Origin: Hydractinia symbiolongicarpus
Taxonomy: Eukaryota; Cnidaria; Hydrozoa; Anthoathecata; Hydractiniidae
Reading direction: 5' to 3'
NCBI RefSeq assembly: GCF_029227915.1
Contig: NC_079880.1
Coordinates: 5,892,001 to 5,956,000, forward strand
DNA: 64,000 nt
Part shown: piece by piece, positions 23,122 to 36,193 of the stretch
Position numbering within the stretch: position 1 is the first letter of the stretch
Layout of the letters: each line of letters starts with the position of its first letter
Notes under the pieces: generated by a model
What the model was told of the DNA's origin: nothing
Seen by the model: the letters and a program-made list of their open reading frames with translations, nothing else
The model's database searches: none
Program-made: the position numbers and the translations under genes

Positions 23122-26100
23122 GACTATACGGGCCAAGCCCGGGATTTACGGGAAGTCGCGGGTTTTCGTTTGCCGGCGATTAAACTTCTTTTATTCAGCG
23201 TCTCATCAAAAATGAAAATATTTTTAAAAACTGCAAGTCTCATGCGTTTTAGTGGTGAAAATTAATTTAAAATATCGTTTGGGAAATGAGTTTACTCACA
23301 GGGTACTTTCTTTGTATACATTCGACTATACGGGCCAAGCCCGGGATTTACGGGAAATCGCGGGTTTTCGTTTGCCGGCGATTAAACCTCTTTCATTAAG
23401 CGTCTCATCAAAAATGAAAACATTTTCGAAAACTACAAGTCTCATGCGTTTTAGTGGTGAAAATTAATTTAAAATATCGTTTGGGAAATGAGTTTACTCC
23501 CTGGGTACTTTCTTTGTATACTTTTGACTCTACGGGCCGAGTCCGGGATTTACGGGAAGACGCGGGTTTTCGTTTGCCGGCAATTAAACTTCTTTTATTC
23601 AGCGTCTCATCAAAAATGAAAACATTTTAAAAAACTACAAGTCTCATGCGTTTTAGTGGTGAAAAAATAATTTAAAAAATCGTTCGGGAAATGAGTTTAC
23701 TCACAGGGTACTTTCTTTGTATGCATTCGACTATACGGGCCAAGCCCGGGATTTACAGGAAATCGCGGGTTTTCGTTTGCCGGCGAATAAACCTCTTTCA
23801 TTAAGCGTCTCATCAAAAATGAAAACATTTTTGAAAACTACAAGTCTCATGCGTTTTAGTGGTGAAAAAAAAATTTAAAAAATCGTTCGGGATATGAGTT
23901 AACTCCCTGGGTACTTTCTTTGTATACTTTTCACTATACGGGCCGAGTACGGGATTTACGGGAAGTCGCGGGTTTTCGTTTGCCGGCGATTAAACTTCTT
24001 TTATTCAGCGTCTCATCAAAAATGAAAATATTTTTGAAAACTGCAAGTCTCATGCGCTTTAGTGGTGAAAATTAATTTAAAATATCGTTTGGGAAATGAG
24101 TTTACTCACAGGGTACTTTCTTTGTATACATTCGACTATACGGGCCAAGCCCGGGATTTACGGGAAATCGCGGGTTTTCGTTTGCCGGCGATTAAACCTC
24201 TTTCATTAAGCGTCTCATCAAAAATGAAAACATTTTCGAAAACTACAAGTCTCATGCGTTTTAGTGGTGAAAATTAATTTAAAATATCGTTTGGGAAATG
24301 AGTTTACTCCCTGGGTACTTTCTTTGTATACTTTTGACTCTACGGGCCGAGTCCGGGATTTACGGGAAGACGCGGGTTTTCGTTTGCCGGCAATTAAACT
24401 TCTTTTATTCAGCGTCTCATCAAAAATGAAAACATTTTTAAAAACTACAGGTCTCATGCGTTTTAGTGGTGAAAAAATAATTTAAAAAATCGTTCGGGAA
24501 ATGAGTTTACTCCCTGGGTACTTTCTTTGTATACTTTTGACTATACGGGCCGAGTCCGGGATTTACGGGAAGTCGCGGGTTTTCGTTTGCCGGCGATTAA
24601 ACTTCTTTTATTCAGCGTCTCATCAAAATTGAAAATATTTTTAAATACTACAAGTCTCATGGGCTTTAGTGGTGAAATAATAATTTAGTAAATCGTTTTG
24701 GAAATGAGTTTACTCACAGGGTACTTTCTTTGTATACATTCGACTATACGGGCCAAGCCCGGGATTTACGGGAAATCGCGGGTTTTCGTTTGCCGGCGAT
24801 TAAACCACTTTTATTAAGCGTCTCATCAAAAATGAAAACATTTCTAAAAACTACAAGTCTCATGCGTTTTAGTGGTGAAAAAATAATTTAAAAATTCGTT
24901 CGGGAAATGAGTTTACTCACAGGGTGCTTTCTTTGTATACATTCGACTATACGGGCCAAGCCCGGGATTTACGGGAAATCGCGGGTTTTCGTTTGCCGGC
25001 GATTAAACAACTTTCATTAAGCGTCTCATCAAAAATGAAAACATTTCTGAAAACTACAAGTCTCATGCGTTTTAGTGGTGAAAATTAATTTAAAAAATCG
25101 TTCGGGAAATAAGTTTACTCCCTGGGTACTTTCTTTGTATACTTTTGACTATACGGGCCGAGTCCGGGATTTACGGGAAGTCGCGGGTTTTCGTTTGCCG
25201 GCAATTAAACTTCTTTTATTCAGTGTCTCATCAAAAATGAAAACATTTTTAAAAACTACAAGTCTCATGGGCTTTAGTGGTGAAATAATGATTTAAAAAA
25301 TCGTTCGGGAAATGAGTTTACTCCCTGGGTACTTTCTTTGTATACTTTTGACTATACGGGCTGAGTCCGGGATTTACGGGAAGTCGCGGGTTTTCGTTTG
25401 CCGGCGATTAAACTTCTTTTATTCAGCGTCTCATCAAAAATGAAAATATCTTTAAATACTACAAGTCTCATGGGCTTTAGTGGTGAAATAATAATTTAAA
25501 AAATCGTTCGGGAAATGAGTTTACACCCTGGGTACTTTCTTTGTATACTTTTGACTATACGGGCCGACTCGGGATTTACGGGAAATCTCAGGTTTTCGTT
25601 TGCCGGCGATTAAACTTCTTTTATTCAGCGTCTCATCAAAAATGAAAACATTTTTGAAAACTACAAGTCTCATGCATTTTAGTGTTGAAAAAATAAATTA
25701 AAAAATCGTTCTGGAAATGAGTTTACTCCCTGGGTACTTTCTTTGTATACATTCGACTATACGGGCCAAGCCCGGGATTTACGGGAAATCGCGGGTTTTC
25801 GTTTGCCGGCGATTAAACCTCTTTCATTAAGCGTCTCATCAAAAATGAAAATATCTTTAAATACTACAAGTCTCATGGGCTTTAGTGGTGAAATAATAAT
25901 TTAAAAAATCGTTTGGGAAATGAGTTTACACCCTGGGTACTTTCTTTGTATACATTCGACTATACGGGCCGAGTCCGGGATTTACGGGAAATCGCAGGTT
26001 TTCGTTTGCCGGCGATTAAAGTTCTTTTATTCAGCGTCTCATCAAAAATGAAAACATTTTTGAAAACTACAAGTCTCATGCGTTTTAGTGTTGAAAAAAT

Positions 26101-29100
26101 AAATTAAAAAATCGTTCCGAAAATGAGTTTACTCACAGGGTACTTTCTTTGTATACATTCGACTATACGGGCCAAGCCCGGGATTTACAGGAAATCGCGG
26201 GTTTTCGTTTGCCGGCGATTAAACCTCTTTCATTAAGCGTCTCATCAAAAATGAAAACATTTTTGAAAACTACAAGTCTCATGCGTTTTAGTGGTGAAAA
26301 AAAAATTTAAAAAATCGTTCGGGAAAGGAGTTTACTCCCTCGGTACTTTCTTTGTATACTTTTGACTATACGGGCCGAGTACGGGATTTACGGGAAGTCG
26401 CGGGTTTTCGTTTGCCGGCGATTAAACTTCTTTTATTCAGCGTCTCATCAAAAATTAAAATATTTTTAAATACTACAAGTCTCATGGGCTTTAGTGGTGA
26501 AATAATAATTTAAAAAATCGTTTTGGAAATGAGTTTACTCCCTGGGTACTTTCTTCGTATACATTCGACTATACGGGCCAAGCCCGGGATTTATGGGAAA
26601 TCGCGGGTTTTCGTTTGCCGGCGATTAAACCACTTTTATTAAGCGTCTCATCAAAAATGAAAACATTTCTGAAAACTACAAGTCTCAAGCGTTTTAGTGG
26701 TGAAAAAATAATTTAAAAATTCGTTCGGGAAATGAGTTTACTCACAGGGTACTTTCTTTGTATACATTCGACTATACGGGCCAAGCCCGGGATTTACGGG
26801 AAATCGCGGGTTTTCGTTTGCCGGCGATTAAACAACTTTCATTAAGCGTCTCATCAAAAATGAAAACATTTCTGAAAACTACAAGTCTCATGCGTTTTAG
26901 TGGTGAAAATTAATTTAAAAAATCGTTCGGGAAATGAGTTTACTCCCTGGGTACTTTTTTTGTATACATTCGACTATACGGGCCAAGCCCGAGATTTACG
27001 GGAAATCGCGGGTTTTCGTTTGCCGGCGATTAAACAACTTTTCATTAAGCGTCTCATCAAAAATGAAAACATTTCTGAAAACTACAAGTCTCATGCGTTT
27101 TAGTGGTGAAAATTAATTTAAAAAATCGTTCGGGAAATGAGTTTACTCCCTGGGTACTTTCTTTGTATACTTTTGACTATACGGGCCGAGTCCGGGATTT
27201 ACGGGAAGTCGCGGGTTTTCGTTTGCCGGCAATTAAACTTCTTTTATTCAGCGTCTCATCAAAAATGAAAACATTTTTAAAAACTACAAGTCTCATGGGC
27301 TTTAGTGGTGAAATAATAATTTAAAAAATCGTTCGGGAAATGAGTTTACACCCCGGGTACTTTCTTTGTATACTTTTGACTACACGGGCCGAGTCCGGGA
27401 TTTACGGGAAATCGCAGGTTTTCGTTTGCCGGCGATTAAACTTCTTTTATTCAGCGTCTCATCAAAAATAAAAATATCTTTAAATACTACAAGTCTCATG
27501 GGCTTTAGTGGTGAAATAATAATTTAAAAAATCGTTCGGGAAATGAGTTTACACCCTGGGTACTTTCTTTGTATACTTTTGACTATACGGGCCGACTCGG
27601 GATTTACGGGAAATCGCAGGTTTTCGTTTGCCGGCGATTAAACTTCTTTTATTCAGCGTCTCATCAAAAATGAAAACATTTTTGAAAACTACAAGTCTCA
27701 TGCGTTTTAGTGGTGAAAAAAAAATTTAAAAAATCGTTCGGGAAATGAGTTTACTCCCTGGGTACTTTCTTTGTATACATTCGACTATACGGGCCAAGCC
27801 CAGGATTTACGGGAAATCGCGGGTTTTCGTTTGCCGGCGATTAAACCACTTTTATTAAGCGTCTCATCAAAAATGAAAACATTTCTGAAAACTACAAGTC
27901 TCATGCGTTTTAGTGGTGAAAAGATAATTTAAAAATTCGTTCGGGAAATGAGTTTACTCACAGGGTACTTTCTTTGTATACATTCGACTATACGGGCCAA
28001 GCACGGGATTTACGGGAAATCGCGGGTTTTCGTTTGCCGGCGATTAAACTTCTTTTATTCAGCGTCTCATCAAAAATGAAAACATTTTTGAAAACTACAA
28101 GTCTCATGCGTTTTAGTGGTGAAAAAATAATTTAAAAAATCGTTCGGGAAATGAGTTTACTCCCTGGGTAGTTTCTTTGTATACTTTTGACTATACGGGC
28201 TGAGTCCGGGATTTACGGGAAGTCGCGGGTTTTCGTTTGCCGGCGATTAAACTTCTTTTATTCAGCGTCTCATCAAAAATGAAAATATCTTTAAATACTA
28301 CAAGTCTCATGGGCTTTAGTGGTGAAATAATAATTTAAAAAATCGTTCGGGAAATGAGTTTACACCCTGGGTACTTTCTTTGTATACTTTTGACTATACG
28401 GGCCGACTCGGGATTTAAGGGAAATCGCAGGTTTTCGTTTGCCAGCGATTAAACTTCTTTTATTCAGAGTCTCATCAAAAATGAAAACATTTTTGAAAAC
28501 TACAAGTCTCATGCGTTTTAGTGGTGAAAAAAAAATTTAAAAAATCGTTCGGGAAATGAGTTTACTCCCTGGGTACTTTCTTTGTATACATTCGACTATA
28601 CGGGCCAAGCCCAGGATTTACGGGAAATCGCGGGTTTTCGTTTGCCGGCGATTAAACCACTTTTATTAAGCGTCTCATCAAAAATGAAAACATTTCTGAA
28701 AACTACAAGTCTCATGCGTTTTAGTGGTGAAAAGATAATTTAAAAATTCGTTCGGGAAATGAGTTTACTCACAGGGTACTTTCTTTGTATACATTCGACT
28801 ATACGGGCCAAGCACGGGATTTACGGGAAATCGCGGGTTTTCGTTTGCCGGTGATTAAACAACTTTCATTAAACGTCTCATCAAAAATGAAAACATTTCT
28901 GAAAACTTCAAGTCTCATGCGTTTTAGTGGTGTAAATTAATTTAAAAAATCGTTCAGGAAATGAGTTTACTCCCTGGGTACTTTCTTTGTATACTTTTGA
29001 CTATACGGGCCGAGTCCGGGATTTACGGGAAGTCGCGGGTTTTCGTTTGCCGGCAATTAAACTTCTTTTATTCAGCGTCTCATCAAAAATGAAAACATTT

Positions 29101-30344
29101 TTAAAAACTACAAGTCTCATGGGCTTTAGTGGTGAAATAATAATTTAAAAAATCGTTCGGGAAATGAGTTTACACCCCGGGTACTTTCTTTGTATACTTT
29201 TGACTATACGGGCCGAGTCCGGGACTTACGGGAAATCGCAGGTTTTCGTTTGCCGGCGATTAAACTTCTTTTATTCAGCGTCTCATCAAAAATGAAAACA
29301 TTTTTGAAAACTACAAGTCTCATGCGTTTTAGTGGTGAAAAAATAATTTAAAAAATCGTTCGGGAAATGAGTTTACTCCCTGGGTACTTTCTTTGTATAC
29401 TTTTGACTATACGGGCTGAGTCCGGGATTTACGGGAAGTCGCGGGTTTTCGTTTGCCGGCGATTAAACTTCTTTTATTCAGCGTCTCATCAAAAATGAAA
29501 ATATCTTTAAATACTACAAGTGTCATGCGTTTTAGTGGTGAAAAAAAAATTTAAAAAATCGTTCGGGAAATGAGTTTACTCCCTGGGTACTTTCTTTGCA
29601 TACATTCGACTATACGGGCCAAGCCCGGGATTTACGGGAAATCGCGGGATTTCGTTTGCCGGCGATTAAACCTCTTTTATTAAGCGTCTCCTCAAAAATG
29701 AAAACATTTTTGAAAACTGCAAGTCTCATGGGCTTTAGTGGTGAAAAGATAATTGAAAAAATCGTTTCGGAAATCAGTTTACTCACAGGGTACTTTCTTT
29801 GTATACATTCGACTATACGGGCCAAGCCCGGGATTTACGGGAAATCGCGGGTTTTCGTTTGCCGGCGATTAAACCTCTTTCATTAAGCGTCTCATCAAAA
29901 ATAAAATATTTTTGAAAACTACAAGTCTCATGCGTTTTAGCGGTGAAAATTAATTTAAAATATCGTTTGGGAAATGAGTTTACTCCCTGGGTACTTTCTT
30001 TGTATACTTTTGACTATACGGGCCAAGCCCGGGATTTACGGGAAATCGCGGGATTTCGTTTGCCGGCGATTAAACCTCTTTTATTAAGCGTCTCATCAAA
30101 AATGAAAACATTTTTGAAAACTGCAAGTCTCATGCGTTTTAGTGGTGAAAAGATAATTGAAAAAATCGTTTCGGAAATGAGTTTACTCACAGGGTACTTT
30201 CTTTGTATACATTCGACTATACGGGCCAAGCCCGGGATTTACGGGAAATCGCGGGTTTTCGTTTGCCGGCGATTAAACCTCTTTCATTAAGCGTCTCATC
30301 AAAAATGAAAACATTTTTGAAAACTACAAGTCTCATGCGTTTTA
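23122..30344. repeat. Mixed alpha/beta segment with short duplications
   Basis: About 36 units. A short block near 23249-23690 recurs at 24059-24500 (offset 810 bp, four monomers apart), both with ACTCTACGGGCC and GAAGACGCGGG. The segment 28.5-30.3 kb shares unit order and rare variants with 1.4-3.0 kb. Read-through units with AATTGAAAAAATCG occur near 29753 and 30157. No gene or inserted element was seen. Confidence 0.8.
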
Positions 30345-33300
30345 GTGGTGAAAATTAATTTAAAATATCGTTTGGGAAATGAGTTTACTCCCTGGGTACT
30401 TTCTTTGTATACTTTTGACTATACGGGCCGAGTCCGGGATTTACGGGAAGACGCGGGTTTTCGTTTGCCGGCAATTAAACTTCTTTTATTCAGCGTCTCA
30501 TCAAAAATGAAAACATTTTTAAAAACTACAAGTCTCATGCGTTTTAGTGGTGAAAAAATAATTTAAAAAATCGTTCGGGAAATGAGTTTACTCCCTGGGT
30601 ACTTTCTTTGTATACTTTTGACTATACGGGCCAAGTCCGGGATTTACGGGAAGTCGCGGGTTTTCGTTTGCCGGCGATTAAACTTCTTTCATTAAGCGTC
30701 TCATCAAAAATGAAAACATTTTTGAAAACTACAAGTCTCATGCGTTTTAGTGGTGAAAATTAATTTAAAATATCGTTTGGGAAATGAGTTTACTCCCTGG
30801 GTACTTTTTTGTATACTTTTGACTATACGGGCCAAGCCCGGAATTTACGAGAAATCGCGGGTTTTCGTTTGCCGGCGATTAAACCATTTTTATTAAGCGT
30901 CTCATCAAAAATGAAAACATTTTTAAAAACTACAAGTCTTATGCGTTTTAGTGGTGAAAAAATAATTTAAAAAATCGTTCTGGAAATGGGTTTACTCCCT
31001 GGGTACTTTCTTTGTATACTTTTGACTATACGGGCCGAGTCCGGGATTTACGGGAAATCGCAGGTTTTCGTTTGCCGGCGATTAAACTGCTTTTATTCAG
31101 CGTCTCATCAAAAATGAAAACATTCTTGAAAACTACAAGTCTCGTGCGTTTTAGTGGTGAAATAATAATTTAAAAAATCGTTTGGGAAATGAGTTTACTC
31201 CCTGGGTACTTTCTTTGTATACTTTTGACTATACGGGCCGAGTCCAGGATTTACGGGAAATCGCAGGTTTTCGTTTGCCGGCGATTAAACTTCTTTTATT
31301 CAGCGTCTCATCAAAAATGAAAACATTTTTAAAAACTACAAGTCTCATGCGTTTTAGTGGTAAAAAGTAATTTAAGAAATCGTTCGGGAAATGAGTTTAC
31401 TCCCTGGGTACTTTCTTTGTATACTTTTGACTATACGGGCCAAGCCCGGGATTTACGGGAAATCGCAGGTTTTCGTTTGCCGGCGATTAAACTTCTTTTA
31501 TTCAGCGTCTCATCAAAAATGAAAACATTTTTGAAAACTACAAGTCTCATGCGTTTTAGTGGTGAAAAAATAATTTAAAAAATCGTTCGGGAAACGAGTT
31601 TACTCCCTGGGTACTTTCTTTGTATACTTTTGACTATACGGGCCGAGTCCGGGATTTACGGGAAATCGCAGATTTTCGTTTGCCGGCGATTAAACTGCTT
31701 TTATTCAGCGTCTCATCAAAAATGAAAACATTCTTGAAAACTACAAGTCTCGTGCGTTTTAGTGGTGAAATAATAATTTAAAAAATCGTTTGGGAAATGA
31801 GTTTACTCCCTTGGTACTTTCTTTGTATACTTTTGACTATACGGGCCGAGTCCAGGATTTACGGGAAATCGCGGGTTTTCGTTTGCCGGCGATTAAACTT
31901 CTTTTATTCAGCGTCTCATCAAAAATAAAAACATTTTTGAAAACTAAAAGTCTCATGCGTTTTAGTGGTGAAAAAATAATTTAAAAAATCGTTCGGGAAA
32001 TGAGTTTACTCCCTGGGTACTTTCTTTGTATACTTTTGACTATACGGGCTGAGTCCGGGATTTACGGGAAGTCGCGGGTTTTCGTTTGCCGGCGATTAAA
32101 CTTCTTTTATTCAGCGTCTCATCAAAAATGAAAATATCTTTAAATACTACAAATCTCATGCGTTTTAGTGGTGAAAAAAAAATTTAAAAAATCGTTCGGG
32201 AAATGAGTTTACTCCCTGGGTACTTTCTTTGCATACATTCGACTATACGGGCCAAGCCCGGGATTTACGGGAAATCGCGGGATTTCGTTTGCCGGCGATT
32301 AAACCTCTTTTATTAAGCGTCTCATCAAAAATGAAAACATTTTTGAAAACTGCAAGTCTCATGGGCTTTAGTGGTGAAAAGATAATTGAAAAAATCGTTT
32401 CGGAAATGAGTTTACTCACAGGGTACTTTCTTTGTATACATTCGACTATACGGGCCAAGCCCGGGATTTACGGGAAATCGCGGGTTTTCGTTTGCCGGCG
32501 ATTAAACCTCTTTCATTAAGCGTCTCATCAAAAATGAAAATATTTTTGAAAACTACAAGTCTCATGCGTTTTAGTGGTGAAAATTAATTTAAAATATCGT
32601 TTGGGAAATGAGTTTACTCACAGGGTACTTTCTTTGTATACATTCGACTATACGGGCCAAGCCCGGGATTTACGGGAAATCGCGTGTTTTCGTTTGCCGG
32701 CGATTAAACCATTTTTATTAAGCGTTTCATCAAAAATGAAAACACTTCTGAAAACTACAAGTCTCATGCGTTTTAGTGGTGAAAAAATACTTTAAATATT
32801 CGTTCGGGAAATGAGTTTACTTACAGGGTACTTTCTTTGTATACATTCGACTATACGGGCCAAGCCCGGGATTTACGGGAAATCGCGGGTTTTCGTTTGC
32901 CGGCGATTAAACCTCTTTCATTAAGCGTCTCATCAAAAATGAAAACATTTTTGAAAACTACAAGTCTCATGCGTTTTAGTGGTGAAAATTAATTTAAAAT
33001 ATCGTTTGGGAATTGAGTTTACTCCCTGGGTACTTTCTTTGTATACTTTTGACTATACGGGCCAAGCCCAGAATTTACGGGAAATCGCGGGTTTTCGTTT
33101 GCCGGCGATTAAACTTCTTTTATTCAGCGTCTCATCAAAAATGAAAACATTCTTGAAAACTACAAGTCTCGTGCGTTTTAGTGGTGAAATAATAATTTAA
33201 AAAATCGTTTGGGAAATGAGTTTACTCCCTGGGTACTTTCTTTGTATACCTTTGACTATACGGGCCGAGTCCAGGATTTACGGGAAATCGCAGGTTTTCG

Positions 33301-35231
33301 TTTGCCGGCGATTAAACTTCTTTTATTCAGCGTCTCATCAAAAATGAAAACCTTTTTAAAAACTACAAGTCTCATGCGTTTTAGTGGTAAAAAGTAATTT
33401 AAAAAATCGTTCAGGAAATGAGTTTACTCCCTGGGTACTTTCTTTGTATACTTTTGACTATACGGGCCAAGCCCGGGATTTACGGGAAATCGCAGGTTTT
33501 CGTTTGCCGGCGATTAAACTTCTTTTATTCAGCGTCTCATCAAAAATGAAAACATTCTTGAAAACTACAAGTCTCGTGCGTTTTAGTGGTGAAATAATAA
33601 TTTAAAAAATCGTTTGGGAAATGAGTTTACTCCCTGGGTACTTTCTTTGTATACTTTTGACTATACGGGCCGAGTCCGGGATTTACGGGAAATCGCAGAT
33701 TTTCGTTTGCCGGCGATTAAACTGCTTTTATTCAGCGTCTCATCAAAAATGAAAACATTCTTAAAAACTACAAATCTCGTGCGTTTTAGTGGTGAAATAA
33801 TAATTTAAAAAATCGTTTGGGAAATGAGTTTACTCCCTGGGTACTTTCTTTGTATACTTTTGACTATACGGGCCGAGTCCAGGATTTACGGGAAATCGCG
33901 GGTTTTCGTTTGCCGGCGATTAAACTTCTTTTATTCAGCGTCTCATCAAAAATGAAAACATTTTTATAAACTACAAGTCTTATGCGTTTTAGTGGTGAAA
34001 AAATAATTTAAAATATCGTTCTGGAAATGAGTTTACTCCCTGGGTACTTTCTTTGTATACTTTTGACTATACGGGCCGAGTCCGGGATTTAGGGAAATCG
34101 CAGGTTTTCGTTTGCCGGCGATTAAACTGCTTTTATTCAGCGTCTCATCAAAAATGAAAACATTTTTGAAAACTACAAGTCTCATGTGTTTTAGTGGTGA
34201 AAAAGTAATTTAAAAAATCGTTCGGGAAATGAGTTTACTCCCTGGGTACTTTCTTTGTATACTTTTGACTATACGGCCAAGCCCGGGATTTACGGGAAAT
34301 CGCAGGTTTTCGTTTGCCGGCGATTAAACTGCTTTTATTCAGCGTCTCATCAAAAATGAAAACATTTTTGAAAACCACAAGTCTCATGCGTTTTAGTGGT
34401 GAAAAAGTAATTTAAAAAATCGTTCGGGAAATGAGTTTACTCCCTGGGTACTTTCTTTGTATACTTTTGACTATACAGACAAGCCCGGGATTTACGGGAA
34501 ATCGCGGGTTTTCGTTTGCCGGCCATTAAACTTCTTTTAGTCAGCGTTTCATCAAAAATGAAAACATTTTTAAAAACTACAGTCTTATGCGTTTTAGTGG
34601 TGAAAAAGTAATTTAAGAAATCGTTCTGGAAATGAGTTTACTCCCTGGGTACTTTCTTTGTAAACTTTTGACTATACGGGCCGAGTCCGGGATTTAGGGA
34701 AATCGCAGGTTTTCGTTTGCCGGCGATTAAACTGCTTTTATTCAGCGTCTCATCAAAAATGAAAACATTTTTGAAAACTACAAGTCTCATGCGTTTTAGT
34801 GGTAAAAAAGTAATTTAAAAAATCGTTCGGGAAATGAGTTTACTCCCTGGGTACTTTGTTTGTATACTTTTGACTATACGGCCAAGCTCGGGATTTACGG
34901 GAAATCGCGGGTTTTCGTTTGCCGGCGATTAAACTTTTTCTATTCAGCGTCTCATCAAAAATGAAAACATTTTTAAAAACTACAAGTCTTATGCGTTTTA
35001 GTGGTGAAAAAATAATTTAAAAAATCGTTCTGGAAATGAGTTTACTCCCTGGGTACTTTCTTTGTATACTTTTGACTATACGGGCCGAGTCCGGGATTTA
35101 CGGGAAATCGCAGGTTTTCGTTTTCCGGCGATTAAACTGCTTTTTTTCAGCGTCTCATCAAAAATGAAAACATTCTTGAAAACTACAAGTCTCGTGCGTT
35201 TTAGTGGTGAAATAATAATTTAAAAAATCGT
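30345..35231. repeat. Transition from mixed to beta-rich monomers
   Basis: From about 31 kb the TCGCAGG, GTCCAGG, CTCGTGCG and CTGCTTTTATTC variants become dominant and alpha units disappear after about 33 kb. A block near 29340-29960 recurs at about 31973-32590 (offset 2633, 13 monomers). Units near 31182-31580 recur near 33209-33605 (offset 2027, 10 monomers). Units at about 33.6-34.4 kb recur at about 38.7-39.5 kb (offset 5063, 25 monomers), with the rare TTTATAAACTAC near 33963/39026. Confidence 0.8.
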
Positions 35232-35637
35232 TTGGGAAATGAGTTTACTCCCTGGGTACTTTCTTTGTATACTTTTGACTATACGGGCCGAGTCCAGGAT
35301 TTACGGGAAATCGCAGGTTTTCGTTTGCCGCCGATTAAACTTCTTTTATTCAGCGTCTCATCAAAAATGAAAACATTCTTGAAAACTACAAGTCTCGTGC
35401 GTTTTAGTGGTGAAATAATAATTTAAAAAATCGTTTAGGAAATGAGTTTACTCCCTGGGTACTTTCTTTGTATACTTTTGACTATACGGGCCGAGTCCAG
35501 GATTTACGGGAAATCGCAGGTTTTCGTTTGCCGCCGATTAAACTTCTTTTATTCAGCGTCTCATCAAAAATGAAAACATTCTTGAAAACTACAAGTCTCG
35601 TGCGTTTTAGTGGTGAAATAATAATTTAAAAAATCGT
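35232..35637. repeat. Monomer doublet differing by one base
   Basis: The units phased at 35232-35434 and 35435-35637 appear identical except for TTTGGGAAATG against TTTAGGAAATG at the start of the second. Both carry GTCCAGG, TTTGCCGCCG, ATTCTTGAAAAC and CTCGTGCG. A third copy at 35638 has the same left half but a different right half. This is amplification at the single-monomer level. Confidence 0.82.
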
Positions 35638-36077
35638 TTGGGAAATGAGTTTACTCCCTGGGTACTTTCTTTGTATACTTTTGACTATACGGGCCGAGTC
35701 CAGGATTTACGGGAAATCGCAGGTTTTCGTTTGCCGCCGATTAAACTTCTTTTATTCAGCGTCTCATCAAAAATGAAAACATTTTTGAAAACTACAAGTC
35801 TCATGCGTTTTAGTGGTGAAAAAATAATTTAAAAAATCGTTCGGGAAATGAGTTTACTCCCTGGGTACTTTCTTTGTATACTTTTGACTATACGGGCCGA
35901 GTCCAGGATTTACGGGAAATCGCAGGTTTTCGTTTGCCGGCGATTAAACTTCTTTTATTCAGCGTCTCATCAAAAATGAAAACATTTTTAAAAACTACAA
36001 GTCTCATGCGTTTTAGTGGTAAAAAGTAATTTAAAAAATCGTTCGGGAAATGAGTTTACTCCCTGGGTACTTTCTTT

Positions 36078-36095
36078 GTATACTTTTGACTATAC
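36078..36095. other. Dyad 1 of the monomer: GTATA / TATAC, 8-nt spacer
   Basis: GTATA at 36078-36082 is the reverse complement of TATAC at 36091-36095. The 5-bp arms enclose 8 nt. GTATAC is itself a palindrome. Both arms are retained in most alpha and beta units, although the spacer differs between classes (CATTCGAC or CTTTTGAC), so the arms outlast divergence of the spacer. Short dyads like this can be a dimeric protein site or be incidental in AT-rich sequence. Confidence 0.6.
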
Positions 36096-36108
36096 GGGCC
36101 AAGCCCGG

Positions 36109-36123
36109 GATTTACGGGAAATC
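36109..36123. other. Dyad 2 of the monomer: GATTT / AAATC, 5-nt loop
   Basis: GATTT (36109-36113) and AAATC (36119-36123) are reverse complements around the loop ACGGG. The arms are kept in most units. Units with AGGG in place of ACGGG, for example near 34092 and 37331, keep the arms but shorten the loop by one base. Units with AAGTC in the second arm, common in the left third, carry a mismatch. Confidence 0.6.
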
Positions 36124-36171
36124 GCAGGTTTTCGTTTGCCGGCGATTAAACTTCTTTTATTCAGCGTCTCA

Positions 36172-36193
36172 TCAAAAATGAAAACATTTTTGA
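36172..36193. other. Dyad 3 of the monomer: 9-bp stem, 4-nt AAAA loop
   Basis: TCAAAAATG (36172-36180) and CATTTTTGA (36185-36193) are perfect reverse complements separated by AAAA, giving a potential 9-bp-stem hairpin or cruciform. Units with CATTTTTAA keep 7 perfect inner pairs. Units with CATTTCTGA or CATTCTTGA carry one mismatch. It is the strongest dyad in the unit and recurs about once every 203 bp through the window. Confidence 0.75.

Noticed and set aside
4476-23730. ATG created by the TATGCATTCG variant as a real start codon
   Set aside because: The frame it opens closes within about 25 codons in the same unit and is in a different phase from the long frame.
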